The translations under genes were made by a program, and so were the position numbers. The notes under the pieces are model-generated. The model made no database searches and had not been told where the DNA came from. It saw only the letters and a list, made by a program, of their open reading frames with translations. Shown one piece after another: positions 54,102 to 61,975 of a stretch of DNA of 61,975 bases (the stretch's first letter is position 1; the number at the start of each line of letters is the position of its first letter). This stretch comes from Paenibacillus timonensis (lineage in GTDB: Bacteria; Bacillota; Bacilli; Paenibacillales; Paenibacillaceae): contig NZ_WNZY01000028.1 of assembly GCF_009725205.1 (NCBI RefSeq), positions 1 to 61,975 on the forward strand, given 5' to 3'.

Positions 54102-55324
54102 TTACTTCGGCTGTTCGATCTCCGAAACCATCGTGCCAGGGTAGGTTGGCGCATCGAATTTATAAATGAAGACCTTGGCGTATTCATTATCGCCTTTGTC
54201 GTCAAAGCTGACTTTCGTGGCGATACCCTCGAAGTCGGTCGTAGCTCGGACCGCATCACGGACCTGTTCGCGAGTCGGAAGCTTGCCGCCATTGCCCTCG
54301 ATCGCTTTTTCCACCGCGTTTAAGATGACATTCATCGAATCATAGGCATAAGCGGAGTAGTTCTCGACGGATTTGCCGAACTTGGCTTTATACTTATCCG
54401 CCCATTCCTTGTTGGATTTCGTGACGTCCGTAGACACGGAGCTGTAGGCAACTTCCGTCAGCTTGCCGCCGGCGATGTCGACCATGCCCGAGGAATCCAG
54501 CGCGTCTCCGCCCATGATCGGCACCGTGGCACCGTGATGCCTTTCTCGCGCGCCTGTTTGACGATCAGTCCCGCCTCCGCATACATCCCGCCGAAGAAAA
54601 TAAAATCCGGCTTCTTGCTGAGCACCTGGTTCAGTACGCCGTTAAAATCCTTCTCCCCAACCGTAATGCCCTCGTAACCGGCAATGGTCGCCCCCAGCTC
54701 TTCGGCTGCGCTGCGGAAAGCGTCGGCCAGCCCCTGCCCATAAGCCGTTTTATCCTGGATGACGAATATATTTTTCGCTCCCACGGTTTTCACGGCATAT
54801 TCGGCGCCCGCCGGTCCCTGGAAATCGTCGCGGGCAACGATCCGGTTGGCCGCTTTCAGCTTCCGGTCGGTGAAGTCGGTTGCCGTGCTGGCCGGGGAGA
54901 CCATCGGAATCCCGTATTTCTCGTATACGACCGAGCTTGGAATCGATACCCCCGAGTTTAGATGTCCCAGTACCGCCAATACCGCTTGGTCGGCGCCGAT
55001 CAATTCGGAGTTGGCGACACCTTTCTTTGAATCGCCTTGATCGTCGTAAGGCACAAATTGCAAGTCAAATCCCAATTCCTTAAATTCCGCTTGACGCTCC
55101 TCCAGCGCCATCTGCCCTCCGAGCTTAATCGATTCCCCTTGAATCGCCGAGCCCCCGGATAACGGGGATTGCGAAGCAATCTTGATGACCGTCAGTTCGC
55201 CTCCGGATGCGGCGGCATTGCCATCCGCAGGTTTCGAAGTGTTGCCGGACGAATTGCATGCCGAGAGTAACCCCATGATTAGAAAAGTGCTGACAAGCCA
55301 AACATAGCTTTTTTTGCCCTTCAT
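54102..55324 (-). pseudogene. livJ: Branched-chain amino acid binding lipoprotein, frameshifted by an 8-bp duplication
   Basis: Two frames together make one protein. The first (from ATG 55324, AGGAGG six bases upstream) has a lipoprotein signal ending LLSAC (C23) and the LivJ fold up to ...QAREKGITVP; the second continues with IMGGDALDSSGMVDIAGG to a normal end. At 54520-54535 the sequence GGCACCGT occurs twice in tandem; removing one copy joins the frames into a 404-residue protein of normal LivJ length. As printed, translation stops about 45 residues after the shift and loses the second lobe. It may be a recent mutation, a reversible switch or a sequencing error. First gene of the liv operon. 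Confidence 0.85.
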
Positions 55325-55626
55325 ACGCATCCTCCTAAAATGGACATTTTCCTAGGGTTGAACCCCGATCACTGTTAACTATATGTCATAATACATAACA
55401 CAATAGATATCATACGCTTCACATATGTTAGTATTCGTGACATTTGAGAATGAATTTAACCTATTGACTACAAAAAACTACGGTATCCTACCCAATACAA
55501 AAAAAGAAATGTTAAAATATTTTACATTCCCTTCTCATTCTCCCACGCAAGCACAAAAAAGCCCCGTCCTAAAAAAGGACGGAGCCTGAATCGCAGTTTG
55601 TCTACTGATTTAAGTTATATTTAGGT
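55325..55626. other. Upstream region of the liv operon
   Basis: About 300 bases, AT-rich, without genes. It should contain the liv promoter; candidates on the minus strand such as TTGTGT/TAGTTA near 55380-55410 are weak. The near-palindrome AATGTTAAAATATTTTACATT lies at 55508-55528, and the GNAT terminator at 55555-55585. Confidence 0.45.
55555..55585 (-). terminator. Terminator of the GNAT gene
   Basis: GCCCCGTCC (55561-55569) pairs with GGACGGAGC (55577-55585), one mismatch, followed on the minus strand by six Ts. Confidence 0.85.
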
Positions 55627-56151
55627 TTAGCTTAACGGCTTATTCATCCGGTAACCGGTGCAGCTGAAGCCGCAATGCTCATAAAACATTTTCGCGGACA
55701 GATGATTCTCTCGGGCTGTAGAAAGAACCAGATCCGTGCTACCACGTTCGATGGCCCACTTCTCCGCCTCCATGATCAACCGTCTCCCGATCCCTGTACC
55801 ACGGTGTTTCTCTTCAACGACCAAAGCTGTAACCCGGGTGACCGGTTTAATCATATCATGCGTCTGATGCTGCTTGAGAAAAGCTGTCCCTACGACCACA
55901 CCGTCGAGTTCCGCAACCAGATTGCCTAGCAGTAACTGACCTTCCAGCATTGCTAGACGTTCCTTCAACACACTTGCCGTCATCGGATAACGCAACTGAC
56001 GCATTAAAGGAAGCATGTGTTGAACATCGTCGCAACAACCGTTGCGAATGACCAGAGCCGGAGCTAACGCCTCAATACTCAATTGGACCAAACCACCTTC
56101 AATAAATTTGCCGTTTCCTAATCCTATTCTATTTTCCGGTTTTATGTCCAA
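55627..56151 (-). CDS. GNAT-family acetyltransferase
   Basis: 174 residues if read from the TTG at 56151, which lacks a ribosome-binding site; a TTG at 56082 (GAAGGTGG ten bases upstream) would give 151 residues and fits better. GNAT acetyl-CoA loop VEEKHRGTGIGRRLIMEAE, followed by NHLSAKMFYEHCGF. Located 48 bases after the ABC exporter genes on the same strand. Substrate unknown. Confidence 0.8.
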   Translation of the reverse strand: MDIKPENRIGLGNGKFIEGGLVQLSIEALAPALVIRNGCCDDVQHMLPLMRQLRYPMTASVLKERLAMLEGQLLLGNLVAELDGVVVGTAFLKQHQTHDMIKPVTRVTALVVEEKHRGTGIGRRLIMEAEKWAIERGSTDLVLSTARENHLSAKMFYEHCGFSCTGYRMNKPLS

Positions 56152-56198
56152 GATTGCAATAGTTCTAATTAAAAATGCACATATTTTTCGATAAAAAG

Positions 56199-58052
56199 TT
56201 ACAAAAACCGAAATTGGGCTTCGACCAAGCCGTAATAGATTCCCTTTTGTTCCATCAGTTCCCTGTGCGTACCTGATTCTTTAATCTGACCATGGTCCAA
56301 GACGATGATCTTGTCGGCATTGCGGATGGTAGATAGCCTATGGGCGACGATAAAAGACGTCCTCCCCTTGAGGAGCACCTTTAACGCGTCCTGGATCTTC
56401 AGCTCGGTCTCCGTATCAATGCTTGCTGTCGCCTCGTCGAGGATCAGAATCCGCGGATTCGCCAGCAGCGCACGGGCAAATGACAATAGCTGACGTTGCC
56501 CCATCGAGAGCACGTTGCCGCGTTCCTCCACCTCCGTATTGTAGCCGGACGGCAGCTTCATGATAAAATCATGGGCGTCCACCGCTCTGGCCGCAGCCTC
56601 TACTTCCTCATCCGTCGCGTCCAAGCGACCGAAACGAATATTGTCCCGAATCGTTCCTGAGAAAATAAACGTATCCTGCAGTACAACTCCGATTTGGCTG
56701 CGAAGGCTCTGGACGGTGACCTCGCGAATATCATGACCGTCGATCACCACCGAACCGCGGCTCGGGTCGTAGAAACGGCTGAGCAGGTTGATGATCGTGC
56801 TTTTTCCCGAACCCGTATGGCCGACAAGTGCGATCGATTGGCCGGGACGAACGTCCAAGTCGATGCCTTTCAAGGCTGGGCGCCCTTTTTCATATTCAAA
56901 CACGACCTGATTAAAGCGAATCCCTCCCGTAATCGCCGGGAGCGGCTTAGCTCCTGGCTGATCCGCGATATTCGGCTCCTCGTCGATAAATTCGAAGATC
57001 CGTTCAGAGGAAGCCATCGCCACCAGCAGTTGGTTGTACATTTGTCCCAGGCGATTGATCGGATCCCAGAAGTTCCCCACATAGTTGCTAAACGCCACCA
57101 GCAGGCCAATCGTCAGTTCTCCGGTCTGAATGAGGTAAACGCCCAACATAAACAGCACGAACGTGCCGATGCCCCCGGTAATTTCGATTAAAGGACCAAA
57201 ACCCTGGTTCATGGCCGACGCTTTGTCCCACGACTTCTTGCTGCTCAGGTTCATCGAATCGAAGTAACGCATGTTCTCCCGTTCTTGGGTGTAGGCTTGG
57301 GTGACGCGAATCCCTTGAATCGATTCATTCAAATGGGAGTTGATCCGCGAGTTCTTCATGCGAACTTCCTGCCAGGCCATCCGGATTTTTTGCCGCAGTT
57401 TGGTGGAGATCAGGAACATGATCGGCACGGTGATCATCACCGCAAGTCCCAGTTTCCAATTGATCAGCAATAAAATCACGACAATCCCGGCCAACTGCAC
57501 GCAGTCGATCATCAGGTTAACGACCCCGTTGGTGAACAACTCCTGCAGGGAATTAACGTCATTGGTCACTCGCACTAGCACCGAGCCGGCCGGACGCTTG
57601 TCGAAGAAGTTGAAGGAAAGCTTCTGGATATGCTTAAACAAATCGGCGCGCAGGTCATAAATGACCTTCTGTCCAATAATGTTCGTGTATTTAATCCGGT
57701 ATACGCCGGAAACCCACTGAATCAGGTATAGGATGAGGACGGCGACGGTGATGCCGTACAGCAACGTTAAGCTGGTTTGGCCGTTCTCCGGCGCGATCGC
57801 CCGGTCGATGGCTAGACTCGTCAAATAGGGCACGGCCAGCTTCGTTACTGTACCTAGCACCGTCATCAGGACAATCAAAGGCAACATCTGTTTGGCGTAA
57901 GGGATCATATAGGCAAAAAGCCGGCGGAATTGCTGCCAATCAAAAGCCTTGTCAATCACCTCGTCATCCTGGTAAACGAAGCGTTCCTCGATTTTTCCGC
58001 GGGCTGATTCTTTCCCTTGAGGCTTCCGCCCGGTTACCGTTTGCGTATTCAT
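56199..58052 (-). CDS. ABC exporter half-transporter, second subunit (YheH/BmrD-like)
   Basis: 617 residues: N-terminal tail, six membrane helices, then an ATPase domain with Walker A VGHTGSGKST, Walker B LILDEATASID (catalytic Glu kept) and signature LSMGQRQLLS, where the usual LSGGQ is altered to LSMGQ. Its start overlaps the first exporter gene by four bases, so the two form a heterodimer, as in BmrCD, with one weakened ATP site. Probable drug or lipid exporter. Confidence 0.9.
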   Translation of the reverse strand: MNTQTVTGRKPQGKESARGKIEERFVYQDDEVIDKAFDWQQFRRLFAYMIPYAKQMLPLIVLMTVLGTVTKLAVPYLTSLAIDRAIAPENGQTSLTLLYGITVAVLILYLIQWVSGVYRIKYTNIIGQKVIYDLRADLFKHIQKLSFNFFDKRPAGSVLVRVTNDVNSLQELFTNGVVNLMIDCVQLAGIVVILLLINWKLGLAVMITVPIMFLISTKLRQKIRMAWQEVRMKNSRINSHLNESIQGIRVTQAYTQERENMRYFDSMNLSSKKSWDKASAMNQGFGPLIEITGGIGTFVLFMLGVYLIQTGELTIGLLVAFSNYVGNFWDPINRLGQMYNQLLVAMASSERIFEFIDEEPNIADQPGAKPLPAITGGIRFNQVVFEYEKGRPALKGIDLDVRPGQSIALVGHTGSGKSTIINLLSRFYDPSRGSVVIDGHDIREVTVQSLRSQIGVVLQDTFIFSGTIRDNIRFGRLDATDEEVEAAARAVDAHDFIMKLPSGYNTEVEERGNVLSMGQRQLLSFARALLANPRILILDEATASIDTETELKIQDALKVLLKGRTSFIVAHRLSTIRNADKIIVLDHGQIKESGTHRELMEQKGIYYGLVEAQFRFL

Positions 58053-59818
58053 ACGTCACCTTCCCGTTCACGCCGGGCCGCTCCATCCAGATGGTCCGCG
58101 TATTGGATTCGGTACACATCCCGGTACGGACCGGGAACCTCAATCAGTTGCTCATGTTTGCCGCGTTGCACAACCCTTCCTTCATTCAAGACGAGAATTT
58201 CGTCCGCGTGGCGCAGAGAAGAGATTCGGTGTGCGATGATAAATGTCGTTCGCCCCCGCATGACTTCTTGAAAGCCCGATTGGATCTCCTGCTCGGTCTC
58301 CATGTCCACCGCGCTGGTGGCATCGTCTAAAATGAGGATTTTCGGATTTTTGAGCAAAGCGCGGGCGATCGCGATCCGTTGCTTCTGCCCGCCCGACAAT
58401 CCGAGTCCTCGCTCACCCACTACGGTATCGTACCCGTCCGGCAGCTCCATGATAAAATCGTGCGCCTTCGCCAATTGGGCAACGCGAATGATTTGCTCCA
58501 TGGATACATTGTTCATGCCGTACGCGATATTCCCTTTAATGGTCGATGAGAATAGAAATGTCTCTTGGAACACGGTGGCGATTTGGCTTCGCAAGCTGCG
58601 CACGTTGATCTCTCGAATGTCTTTGCCGTCCAGGCGGATATGGCCTTTGTTCACGTCATAAGCACGCATCAACAGCTGGATGATCGTTGATTTGCCGGAA
58701 CCAGTGCCGCCGAGAAATCCGATGACCGAACCAGGTGAGGCATGAAACTCGATGTCGACGACAGCCGGCATTTTGTTTCCGTATGCGAAGGTGACCCGAT
58801 CGAACTGGACATCGCCGCGAACCTGCTCCGGATCGAGCTCTACGGCCCGCGCTTCGTCCTTGACGTCAATCGGTTGATTCAAAATTTCCAGCACTCGTTC
58901 CCCGGATGCCTTCGATTGCGTATAGTTGTTAATATGGAAGCCTAGACCCCACATCGGGCCGATGATAAACCAGATCAAACTAAAGAAGGCGACTAAATCG
59001 CCGAGCGTCAGCTGCTCCTTGATCACCAATGTGCCGCCGGCCGCCAGAAGAACCGCAACGCTAATCGAAGCCAGCAACTCCATCACCGGAAAGAATTTGC
59101 TCCACAAGGTAGCCGCAAAGATCTGGTTATCCTTATATCGCTCGTTCCGATGCGAGAACTTCTCCACCTCATGCGGCTCCCGGGCGAACGATTTGACGGT
59201 GCGCACCCCGGTTACGTTCTCCTGTACTGCGGTCGTCAAGGAACTGAGTGCCTGGCGCATTTCCTGGAATGCCGGATGAATTTTCGACTCGAATTTGAGC
59301 GCCACACCGGCTAAGAATGGAATCGTGATCATCGTCAGTAAGGTCAACTGCCAGTGAATGGACAACATTACCGCCGATCCGAAGGTCACCATCAGGACGA
59401 GATTAAGCAACTGGGCGAAGCCAAACCCGACGAAGTTGCGGATCGCTTCCAAATCCCCCGTTAATCGGGACATTAAATCCCCGGTTTTCGCTGTGTCGTA
59501 ATAGCGGAACGATAGAAATTGTAGTTTTTCGTAGCAGGCGTTACGTAGTCGGTAAGCGAGATAATTCCCCAATCTTCCGCCGAAGAATCCGTGCAGGAAC
59601 TGCAGCAGCGCCTTGACGGCCACGACGGAAACCGCCATGGCGGCAATCCACACCACTTCCCCGTAATTTCCCGGCCGAATCACATCGTCGATCAGCTTGC
59701 GCAGCAGCATTGGATAAACTAAGCCCAGTCCGGTAGCTGCCGCCAAACATAAAATCGACAACACCAAGTAATTCAACTTTGCCTGGTAATATCCCCGAAG
59801 TTGCCTGAGAACCTCCAT
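58049..59818 (-). CDS. ABC exporter half-transporter, first subunit (YheI/BmrC-like)
   Basis: 589 residues from the ATG at 59818 (AGGAGG six bases upstream; a longer frame to 59860 is unlikely). Six membrane helices; Walker A LGGTGSGKST, signature LSGGQKQRIAIARAL intact, and Walker B LILDDATSAVD in which the catalytic glutamate is replaced by aspartate. Together with the partner's LSMGQ this forms the degenerate site typical of heterodimeric exporters. First gene of the pair. Confidence 0.92.
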   Translation of the reverse strand: MEVLRQLRGYYQAKLNYLVLSILCLAAATGLGLVYPMLLRKLIDDVIRPGNYGEVVWIAAMAVSVVAVKALLQFLHGFFGGRLGNYLAYRLRNACYEKLQFLSFRYYDTAKTGDLMSRLTGDLEAIRNFVGFGFAQLLNLVLMVTFGSAVMLSIHWQLTLLTMITIPFLAGVALKFESKIHPAFQEMRQALSSLTTAVQENVTGVRTVKSFAREPHEVEKFSHRNERYKDNQIFAATLWSKFFPVMELLASISVAVLLAAGGTLVIKEQLTLGDLVAFFSLIWFIIGPMWGLGFHINNYTQSKASGERVLEILNQPIDVKDEARAVELDPEQVRGDVQFDRVTFAYGNKMPAVVDIEFHASPGSVIGFLGGTGSGKSTIIQLLMRAYDVNKGHIRLDGKDIREINVRSLRSQIATVFQETFLFSSTIKGNIAYGMNNVSMEQIIRVAQLAKAHDFIMELPDGYDTVVGERGLGLSGGQKQRIAIARALLKNPKILILDDATSAVDMETEQEIQSGFQEVMRGRTTFIIAHRISSLRHADEILVLNEGRVVQRGKHEQLIEVPGPYRDVYRIQYADHLDGAARREREGDV

Positions 59819-60016
59819 GTCACTCCTCCTACACCCGTTAGTTGGAATTAACTTGATCAACCGTCATAAACCAACGATTCCGGACGTCTTGGATGAAATA
59901 ACAGAGGGATCTGTCTGAACGCCGCGAAACCTGTCACAGCCTGGAAGCATGCGCTTTCATGGCTATAGCTCTTTGCAGTTTATCATTCGGATTTTCCCGC
60001 GGCAAAGCGAAGAAAA

Positions 60017-60048
60017 GCCTAATATCCCTTAAATTTGGAATATTAGGC
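60017..60048 (-). terminator. Terminator of the dynamin-like gene
   Basis: GCCTAATAT (60017-60025) pairs with ATATTAGGC (60040-60048); on the minus strand it is followed by TTTTCTTC. 23 bases past the stop. Confidence 0.85.
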
Positions 60049-60070
60049 CTCTATCGCCGGTTAAACCGGC

Positions 60071-61975
60071 TTATCTTTCATAAAAAGCTTCCATTTCCTC
60101 CACATCCCGCCCGATTTGAGCAAGGATGCTTTTCCAATGCGACAACTCCTCCGGCGAAGCTTTGGAACCTTGAATGCTTTGCTCCCATTCCGACCACAGG
60201 CCGCGGAACGTTTCGGCGGTTTGTGCCTTCCGTAATGCGATTTCTTGTTCGTAATGCTCCCGGAAGTTCGTCTCCATCCCCTCAACGATCTTCTTCAACT
60301 TGGCAAGCAGTGGATCTTCGAGCTTAGCCCGCAACTGCAAGCGGCCGCCTCCTTCAAAAAATGCTTTCGGATTTTTGAAGATGGGCCAATACGTCTCTGG
60401 TTCCAACGTTCCGCCGTCGAGCAAACCTTCGGGTATCGTCGGCGTATTCCAGCTCGTTTCGCCCTCCGTATAGCTAAGCGGCATTTCCAGCGCCGCCTCA
60501 TGCCGACGGCACCAAGCTTCCGCTTCGCGGCGGAGCAACGCCTCTGCTTTTCGCTCCAGGCGCAGGGTCGTGGCAAGCAGTTCGCGCTCAAATTCACCCG
60601 AAATTTGATCCAACCAACCGCGCATGGCGACGGTAAAGTTACGTTTCAGCGGACCGTTGTGCTCCTGCAGCAGCGAAGGGTGGAAAAATTCGGCGAACAG
60701 CTCCAACGCCTGTAGCCGAACGCGCTGCACGACGTGGAACAGCAACTCGGAATTCTCCTGGGCCCACTCCCTGCCGATATCGACCTGGACAAACTCGGCG
60801 ACCGCCTGTTCGAAGGCATCTCGGCGTCCACGTAAGGCGGTGAGCCGCTGCTCTGCATTTTCTGCGTTGTGCCCGGCGGCTTCCGTCCATTTGAATAACC
60901 GTTCGTGCATCTGCTTCACCATTGCAGCAGCGGAAGATACGGCCAGATTCCCCAGATCCTGTTCCAGAAAAGCGGAGAACCGCTGTCGGAAGAGGGTGAA
61001 GCCCGGGTCGTCCGCAACGTTCCCCTGAACTGCGGCCATGGCTCGCATACTGGATACGGCAAACACGTTAGGTTGCTGGATCCCTGCCGTGCGGAGACCC
61101 TCCCGTACATGCTCCACGACGGTGGTGAGTTCATCGTCCGAAGCCGCAAGATCGGCGGCGTTAACAACGAAGAACATTTTATCCAGGGCAAAGCTGCCTT
61201 TCATCCGTCCCAACTGGCTTAACAGCTGCTTGTCGGCTCGCGAAAACGCGTGATTGTAGTAGGTCACGAAGATAATCGCGTCGGAGTCCTTCATATATTG
61301 GAAAGTCACTCCCGTATGACGAGCATGGATGGAATCCGCCCCTGGGGTGTCCACCAGCACGATTCCTTGTTCGGTTAATGAACAACTGTAGTAAAAGTCG
61401 ATTTCGGCCACGAAGCAAGCCTTCTTCTCGTTTGCGGCGTAGCTGCGGAACATCTCCGCCTCCACGACCTCCACTTGGCCGAATCGTCCGGCTGACTCTG
61501 TCCATCCGGCGGCCGCAGCTTTCAGGAAGCTGTAGTGAGCGCGACCGGCCGCCGGAATGTCTTCAGGTTTCAAGCGCCGAACCGCCTCTAGCCAGGCCGT
61601 CTCCGACCAAGTTCCCAAACCTAGAGCTTGGAAGGAATAGGCCAGGTCTTCGCGGATCGCCTCGGCGCTCTTGAATTTGACGGCGGCCGTGTTATGGCGC
61701 TGGCCTCCAGCGGGCGCCATCACGCGGATGATCGCCGCGGTGGTCGGATGCGGCGATACGGGCAACACGGCTTCGCCTAGCAAAGCGCTGGCGAAGGACG
61801 ATTTTCCGGCGCTGAACGCCCCGAACAGCGCCACCGTGAAGACGCCGCCGCGCAGTTCGGCGGCGCGCCGGGTCAGCTCCCGCACCCCGGTGCCGAAGGC
61901 CGGGTGGGGAGCCAGCCGCTCCGCCGCGGCCGTCAGGCGCGCGGCGGCGGCAAGCGCGCGCCCGCGCGCCGGGGC
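60071..61975 (-). CDS. Bacterial dynamin-like GTPase, partial (C-terminal part)
   Basis: 634 residues visible; the frame stays open to the window edge, so the true start lies outside and any start inside (for example GTG 61885) is arbitrary. GTPase motifs: P-loop GAFSAGKSS, switch region PTTAAIIRV, DTPGADS, and the NAAD motif; then a long helical part with basic stretches. It resembles either the second half of DynA (YpbR), a double dynamin of about 1,200 residues in Bacillus that fuses membranes and responds to envelope stress, or a stand-alone dynamin. GC content rises at the upstream end. Confidence 0.85.
   Translation of the reverse strand, partial: APARGRALAAAARLTAAAERLAPHPAFGTGVRELTRRAAELRGGVFTVALFGAFSAGKSSFASALLGEAVLPVSPHPTTAAIIRVMAPAGGQRHNTAAVKFKSAEAIREDLAYSFQALGLGTWSETAWLEAVRRLKPEDIPAAGRAHYSFLKAAAAGWTESAGRFGQVEVVEAEMFRSYAANEKKACFVAEIDFYYSCSLTEQGIVLVDTPGADSIHARHTGVTFQYMKDSDAIIFVTYYNHAFSRADKQLLSQLGRMKGSFALDKMFFVVNAADLAASDDELTTVVEHVREGLRTAGIQQPNVFAVSSMRAMAAVQGNVADDPGFTLFRQRFSAFLEQDLGNLAVSSAAAMVKQMHERLFKWTEAAGHNAENAEQRLTALRGRRDAFEQAVAEFVQVDIGREWAQENSELLFHVVQRVRLQALELFAEFFHPSLLQEHNGPLKRNFTVAMRGWLDQISGEFERELLATTLRLERKAEALLRREAEAWCRRHEAALEMPLSYTEGETSWNTPTIPEGLLDGGTLEPETYWPIFKNPKAFFEGGGRLQLRAKLEDPLLAKLKKIVEGMETNFREHYEQEIALRKAQTAETFRGLWSEWEQSIQGSKASPEELSHWKSILAQIGRDVEEMEAFYER

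Noticed and set aside
61885..61885. Treating GTG 61885 as the start of the dynamin-like gene
   Set aside because: The frame continues open to the window edge and the GTPase domain would begin too close to the start; the gene is truncated by the window.

Overview
The window looks like a stretch of chromosome from an endospore-forming Gram-positive bacterium of the Paenibacillaceae, most probably Paenibacillus or a close relative. Reasons: two complete GerA-type spore-germinant receptor operons, a SigI/RsgI pair, parE/parC, a YesM/YesN-type two-component system beside a sugar ABC transporter, lipoprotein-type solute-binding proteins, strong GGAGG ribosome-binding sites with many TTG/GTG starts, and moderate GC content. 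I see no phage, transposase, CRISPR array or rRNA. The taxonomic call is inference, since no search could be run.

Layout. 1-8.7 kb (minus strand): OmpR-type regulator, HAMP histidine kinase and a beta-propeller-like lipoprotein, ended by a terminator; then a second operon with a sugar-type binding lipoprotein, two permeases (no ATPase), an orphan HlyD-type adaptor and a membrane-anchored cell-wall amidase. 8.8-10.9 kb: sigI-rsgI, the anti-sigma factor having an Asn-Pro motif and an Asn/Gly-rich tail. 11.2-13 kb: an L,D-transpeptidase and an HD-GYP protein converge on a shared terminator. 13.2-21.5 kb: two ger operons head to head with different gene orders, each with a very small membrane protein. 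21.5-25.1 kb: YlmA-like ABC ATPase, tandem GNAT protein, RNA methyltransferase and pseudouridine synthase. 25.2-29.2 kb: a MarR gene and ilvE, a divergent LysR gene whose promoter shares its -35 box with that of ilvE, and a MarR-NmrA pair with a shared operator. 29.3-33.8 kb: parE-parC. 33.8-36.7 kb: SGNH hydrolase plus an ABC-2 exporter. 36.8 kb: tRNA-Lys(CTT). 37-38.3 kb: pspA-DUF4178 with an exact SigW-type promoter. 38.4-39 kb: a phased intergenic repeat. 39-48.2 kb: a CAP protein, mglBAC with a CcpA site and a direct-repeat operator, and the sensor lipoprotein/YesM/YesN set that probably controls mgl. 48.3-50.1 kb: a papain-like hydrolase, a second intergenic repeat, an alpha/beta hydrolase. 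50.3-55.3 kb: livJHMGF, with livJ broken by an exact 8-bp tandem duplication. 55.6-59.8 kb: a GNAT protein and a heterodimeric ABC exporter. 60.1 kb to the end: a dynamin-like GTPase cut by the window edge.

Taken together, the content is envelope-centred: wall remodelling (amidase, L,D-transpeptidase, SigI), membrane stress (PspA, dynamin), spore germination, and sugar and amino-acid uptake. The clearest new observations are regulatory (mglB, ilvE/lysR, MarR-NmrA and pspA control regions), the livJ duplication, the kinase-lipoprotein-ABC-HlyD-amidase cluster, and two intergenic repeat arrays.
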